Part shown: positions 60,611-64,000 of the stretch, piece after piece
Numbering within the stretch: the first letter of the stretch is position 1
Layout: every line of letters begins with the position of its first letter
Source of the DNA: Microcebus murinus
Lineage: Eukaryota; Chordata; Mammalia; Primates; Cheirogaleidae
Direction of reading: 5' to 3'
Assembly: GCF_040939455.1 (NCBI RefSeq)
Contig: NC_134136.1
Location: 101,172,014 to 101,236,013, forward strand
Length of the DNA: 64,000 nt
The notes under the pieces: model-generated
What the model saw: the letters and a program-made list of their open reading frames with translations, nothing else
Database searches by the model: none
What the model was told of the DNA's origin: nothing
Position numbers and translations under genes: made by a program

Positions 60611-60878
60611 CTTTCTTTGAATTTATGGCTTATTTCCTTTCTTCACCTCCTTTCTAAGATGTCCCCTTTACCCATTCTGTCTGAACCCAGATACATTTTT
60701 CTTTCCTTGAAATTTTATCTTAACTATTTTTCTTTTTTCTTGCATATATTTAAGGTGTACAATATGATGTTTGGACATACTTATTAGCTATTTTTTTCAA
60801 GGCTGAACATATATTTTACAAAACTGAGATTACATGATTTAAATTTTATTTTAATTTAAAAGCTATATTGGTCATATT

Positions 60879-61177
60879 TGGAGGGTCATACTTATAATCC
60901 TAGCATTCTGGGAGGCTGAGGCGAGAGGATCATTTGAGCTCAGGAGTTTGAGACCAGACTGAGCAAGAGCCAGACCCCATCTCTACTAAAAATTGAAGGG
61001 AATTAGCTGTACAACTAAAAATATATAGAAAAAATTAGCCAGGCATGGTGGTGCATGCCTGTAGTCTCAGCTACTCGGGAGGCTGAGGCAGAAGGATTGC
61101 TTGAGCTCAGGAGTTTGAGGTTGCTGTCAGCTAGGCTGACACCACGCACTCTAGCCCAGACAACAGAGCGAGACTCT
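60879..61177 (+). mobile_element. Alu SINE, diverged
   Basis: Dimeric Alu with a poorly preserved 5' start, the linker 'ctgtacaactaaaaatatat' and the right arm containing 'gtcagctaggctgacaccac'. Its tail has become the adjacent AAAG repeat. Confidence 0.9.
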
Positions 61178-61180
61178 GAA

Positions 61181-61276
<96 letters not shown>
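61178..61276 (+). repeat. (AAAG)n microsatellite, about 24 units
   Basis: Practically perfect tetranucleotide array of almost 100 bp at the Alu tail. Confidence 0.97.
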
Positions 61277-61284
61277 GGATGTAA

Positions 61285-61645
61285 ATGTGGTGGGGGAGAA
61301 GTAAAAGTGTAGAGTTTTTGTGTGCAACCTAAGCTGTTATCAGCTTAAAATAGATTGTTATAACTGTAAAATGTCTTGGGTTGATTTCATAGAAGTCACA
61401 AAGAAAAATCTGTAATAGATACAACAAAAAGAAAGAGAAAGGAATTAAAGCAAAGCATTACAAAAATTATCCAATCACAAAGGAAGACACTAAGGAAAAG
61501 AAAGAAATTGCAAAATAGTCAGAAAACAATTAAAATGACAGTAGTAATTTCTTAACAATAATTACTTCTTCAAATGTGAATGGATTAAAATATCTAATCA
61601 AGAGACATAGAGTGACTGAATAGATAAAGAAACAAGACCCAAGTA
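61285..61645 (+). mobile_element. L1M ORF1-ORF2 junction fragment
   Basis: Follows the L1 region just before and at the ORF2 start: 'cctaagctgttatcagctta', 'aatcacaaaggaagacacta', 'tcaaatgtgaatggattaaa' and 'aagaaacaagacccaagta'. It is cut by the Tigger at 61646 and probably continues outside the window. Confidence 0.7.
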
Positions 61646-64000
61646 CATTTGATCTTTGAGCAGCCTGGGTTTGAATTGTGTAGGTCCACTTGTATTTAGA
61701 TTTTTTAAAAATAAATATATTGGACAATTTTTGGAAATAGATGACAGTTTGAAAAACTCAAAGACAAACTGCATAGCCTGGAAATATTGAAAAAAATATG
61801 AAAAGTTAGATATGTCATGAATGCATAACATATATGTAGATAATAGCCTATTATCATTTACCACCACAAAATATACACAAGTCTATCATAAAAACATATC
61901 AAAACTTATGCACACAATCACAGACCATACATGTCACCATTCATGTTAAGAGAAATGTAAATAAACCTGGAAGTACAACATTAAATTATAACTGCATAAA
62001 ATTAACTATAGTACATAATGTACTATTGATGTAATTTCATAGCCACCTTCTACTGTTATCACAGTAAGATAAAATACTGTCAGTATCTGCTTAAAATGAC
62101 CCATGTTGCTAAATCATCTCTGTGTAAGCCGTTCATCTCTCCAGAGCTTACATATCATACGTATCATACCTATTGTAGTAAAAAGTGATCTCTCATGGTT
62201 CTCATGTATTTTTCATTATGTTTAGTACAATACAATAAACCTTGAATAACATTATGGGACCCACACTAAGTGCCACTAGTGATGCTTTAAGTGCTCCTAA
62301 GAAGCAGAGGAAAGTCATGACAATAGAAGAAAAAGTTGAGTTGCTTGATAGGTGCCATAGATTGAGGCCTGCAGCTATAGTTGCCTGCCATTTGAAGATA
62401 AATGAATCCAGCATAAGGACCATGGCAAAGAAAGAAAAAGAAATTTGTGAAGCTGTCACTGCAGCTATGCCAGCAGGCGTGAAAATGTTTCAGTTTTTGT
62501 GAAATATCTTTTTTGTCTCGTGTTGAAAATGAAGCTTTTATGTGAATGCAGAACTGCTGTAAGAAAGGCATACCTATAGACTCTAATACGATTCAAGAAA
62601 AAGTGAAGTCATTATGTGACAACTTAAAGCAAAGGAAGGCGAATAATCTAAAGCTGGAGAATTTAATGCTAGCAAAGGATGGTTTGATAATTTTGAAATA
62701 GGTTTGGCTATAAAAATGTCAAGATAACAGGAGAGGCAGCCAACCAAGAGACAACAGACAAGTTCCCAGGTATCATTAAGAAAATCATTGAGAAGAAAGG
62801 ATATCTGCCTGCACAGGTTTTTAATGCAGTCAAAAGTACCCCATTCTAAAAATGAAATGCTGCAAAGAACATTTATTAGTAAGGAAGATCATCAAGCACC
62901 AAGATTTAAGGCAGGAAAGGATAGGATAACTCTGCTATTTGTGCAAATGCAGTCAGGTTTATCATCAGCACAGCCCTTATCTATAAAGCTGCTAAACCCT
63001 GAGCCTTGAAGCAAGAAGATAAATACAAGCTGCTAGTCTTTGGTTTATGCTACAAGAAAGCCTGGATAGTGATAACCCTTTTTCTAGATTGGTTCCATCA
63101 ATGCTTTGTCCCTGAAATCAGGAGTGGTCTATTTGATCCCAGAAACAACATTTTTTAACCAGTAGTTTGGGGATCATCAGGACCTTTAAGGCTCATTACA
63201 CAAAGTCCTCTATGGGAAGGATTGTCAACTCTATAGAAGAGAACTCCAATAAAGAGAATGTCATGAAGGTTTGTAAGGATTACATCATTAAAGATGCCAT
63301 CATTGTTATATGAAAGCCATTAAGCCCCAAACAATAAATTCCTATATGGGAAAACCCTCTCCAGGATGTTGTGCATGACTTCACGGGACTTACAACAGAG
63401 CCAATCAAGGAAATAATGAAAGAGATTGTGAATATGACAAAAAAGGGGCAGAGGTGAAGGGTTTCAATATATGGATCTTAAAGAAATTCAAGGGCTAACA
63501 GACACAACACAAGAGGAATTAGCAGAAGACAACTTGATGGAGATGAGGGCTTCCAAACCAGTTCCAGATAATGAGGAATAAGACATAGAAGAAGCAGTAT
63601 CAGAAAGCAAATTGACGTAAGACAAGCTGGAAGAAGGGTTCCAATTATTTAAGACTGCTTTGACTTCTTTTTACAACATGGAGCCTTCTATAATATGGGA
63701 GCTGAAACTAAAGAAAATGGTGGAAGAAGAATTGATACCATACAGAAACATTTTTAGAGAAATTGGAAAGCAAAACGGTCAGACATATTATAATGTATTT
63801 TCATAAAGTCACATCAAGTGTGACTTTCTCTCCTGCCTCCCCTTCCATCTCCTCCACCTCTTCCCTGTCTGTCATCTCAGAGACAGCAAGACCAACCCCT
63901 CCTCTCCTTTTGCCTCCTCAACCTACTCAATGTGAGGACAATGAGGATAAAGACCTTTATAATGATCCACTTCCACTTAATAAATAGTAAACATATTATC
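61646..64000 (+). mobile_element. Tigger-family transposon (Tigger7/MER44-like), runs off the window
   Basis: Left terminus CATTTGATCTTTGAGCAGCC, followed by 'tttgaattgtgtaggtccac', is preceded by TA (61644-61645), the pogo-type target. The terminus resembles the MER44/Tigger7 group as I recall it. A transposase pseudogene follows in the same orientation. The 3' terminal repeat lies beyond position 64000. Confidence 0.8.
62242..63985 (+). pseudogene. Tigger-family transposase pseudogene
   Basis: The N-terminal piece (62242-62502) is open and includes PKKQRKVMTIEEKVELLDRC, the pogo-type helix-turn-helix DNA-binding segment. A second DNA-binding (CENP-B-like) piece with EAANQETTDKFPGIIKKIIE is at about 62730-62800. 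The reading then passes VFN near 62815, where the first catalytic aspartate block should follow but the codons have been altered. A core piece with RTFISKEDHQAPRFKAGKDR is at 62860-62930. An acidic C-terminal part extends to a stop near 63985. Multiple stops and frame shifts; inactive. Confidence 0.8.

Noticed and set aside
61055..61312. 85-codon plus-strand open frame with Lys-Glu-Arg repeats
   Set aside because: Product of the Alu right arm and the (AAAG)n microsatellite.
1..64000. CRISPR arrays, bacterial operons, phage or plasmid features
   Set aside because: No regularly spaced direct repeats with unique spacers and no dense coding. The repeat content is primate.

Overview
The window reads as intergenic DNA from a primate, most probably a lemur (strepsirrhine). 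The main evidence is the Alu SINEs near 11425, 16390 and 31214. They are dimeric 7SL-derived Alus whose right arm carries the 'ctaggctgacgccacggc' segment and whose arms are joined by a TA-rich 'ccaactaatatatata' linker; from memory this is the lemur Alu type, not the anthropoid or galago type. Two L1 tails (24000 and 53190) with very G-rich 3' UTRs fit the same lineage. There is no intact host gene, no rRNA, no CRISPR array and no prokaryotic operon. The longest open frames are remnants of transposons or chance frames.

Layout. 1-324: 3' part of a processed RPL7 pseudogene. 0.6-3.7 kb: LTR-like and unassigned repeats and a (CT)n tract. 3.8-6.2 kb: near-complete Tigger1 DNA transposon on the minus strand. 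7.4-7.9 kb: degenerate minisatellite of about 60 bp and a (CA)n tract. 9.7-10.2 kb: an unidentified processed pseudogene. 11.4 kb: an Alu. 13.2-23.0 kb: an old minus-strand L1 split by an unidentified insert, a solo LTR (GAAT duplications) and an 8.4-kb class I endogenous retrovirus (TGTG duplications), itself hit by Alus and containing a tRNA-Glu-like sequence. 24.0-30.1 kb: L1 pieces and a long minus-strand LINE-2, interrupted by a 58-bp pure A tract and a younger L1. 31-44 kb: Alus, MIRs, MaLR LTRs, L1 fragments and a small palindromic element. 44.3-46.5 kb: L1M/HAL1-type 5' half with ORF1, hit by a 193-bp hAT element. 48.9-50.1 kb: a complete-length mariner with TA duplications. 52.6-59.2 kb: L1, MIR and LTR remnants. 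59.7-60.1 kb: a short TA-flanked pogo/mariner-type MITE. 60.9-64.0 kb: Alu, (AAAG)n and an L1 fragment interrupted by a second Tigger that reaches the window end.

Nothing here looks like a working cellular system. The informative content is the layering of insertions and the number of distinct cut-and-paste DNA transposons (two Tiggers, a mariner, a hAT MITE, a pogo-type MITE and a palindromic MITE). Family names come from memory of consensus sequences, without any database search. Coordinates of old repeats are approximate, except where target-site duplications are quoted.
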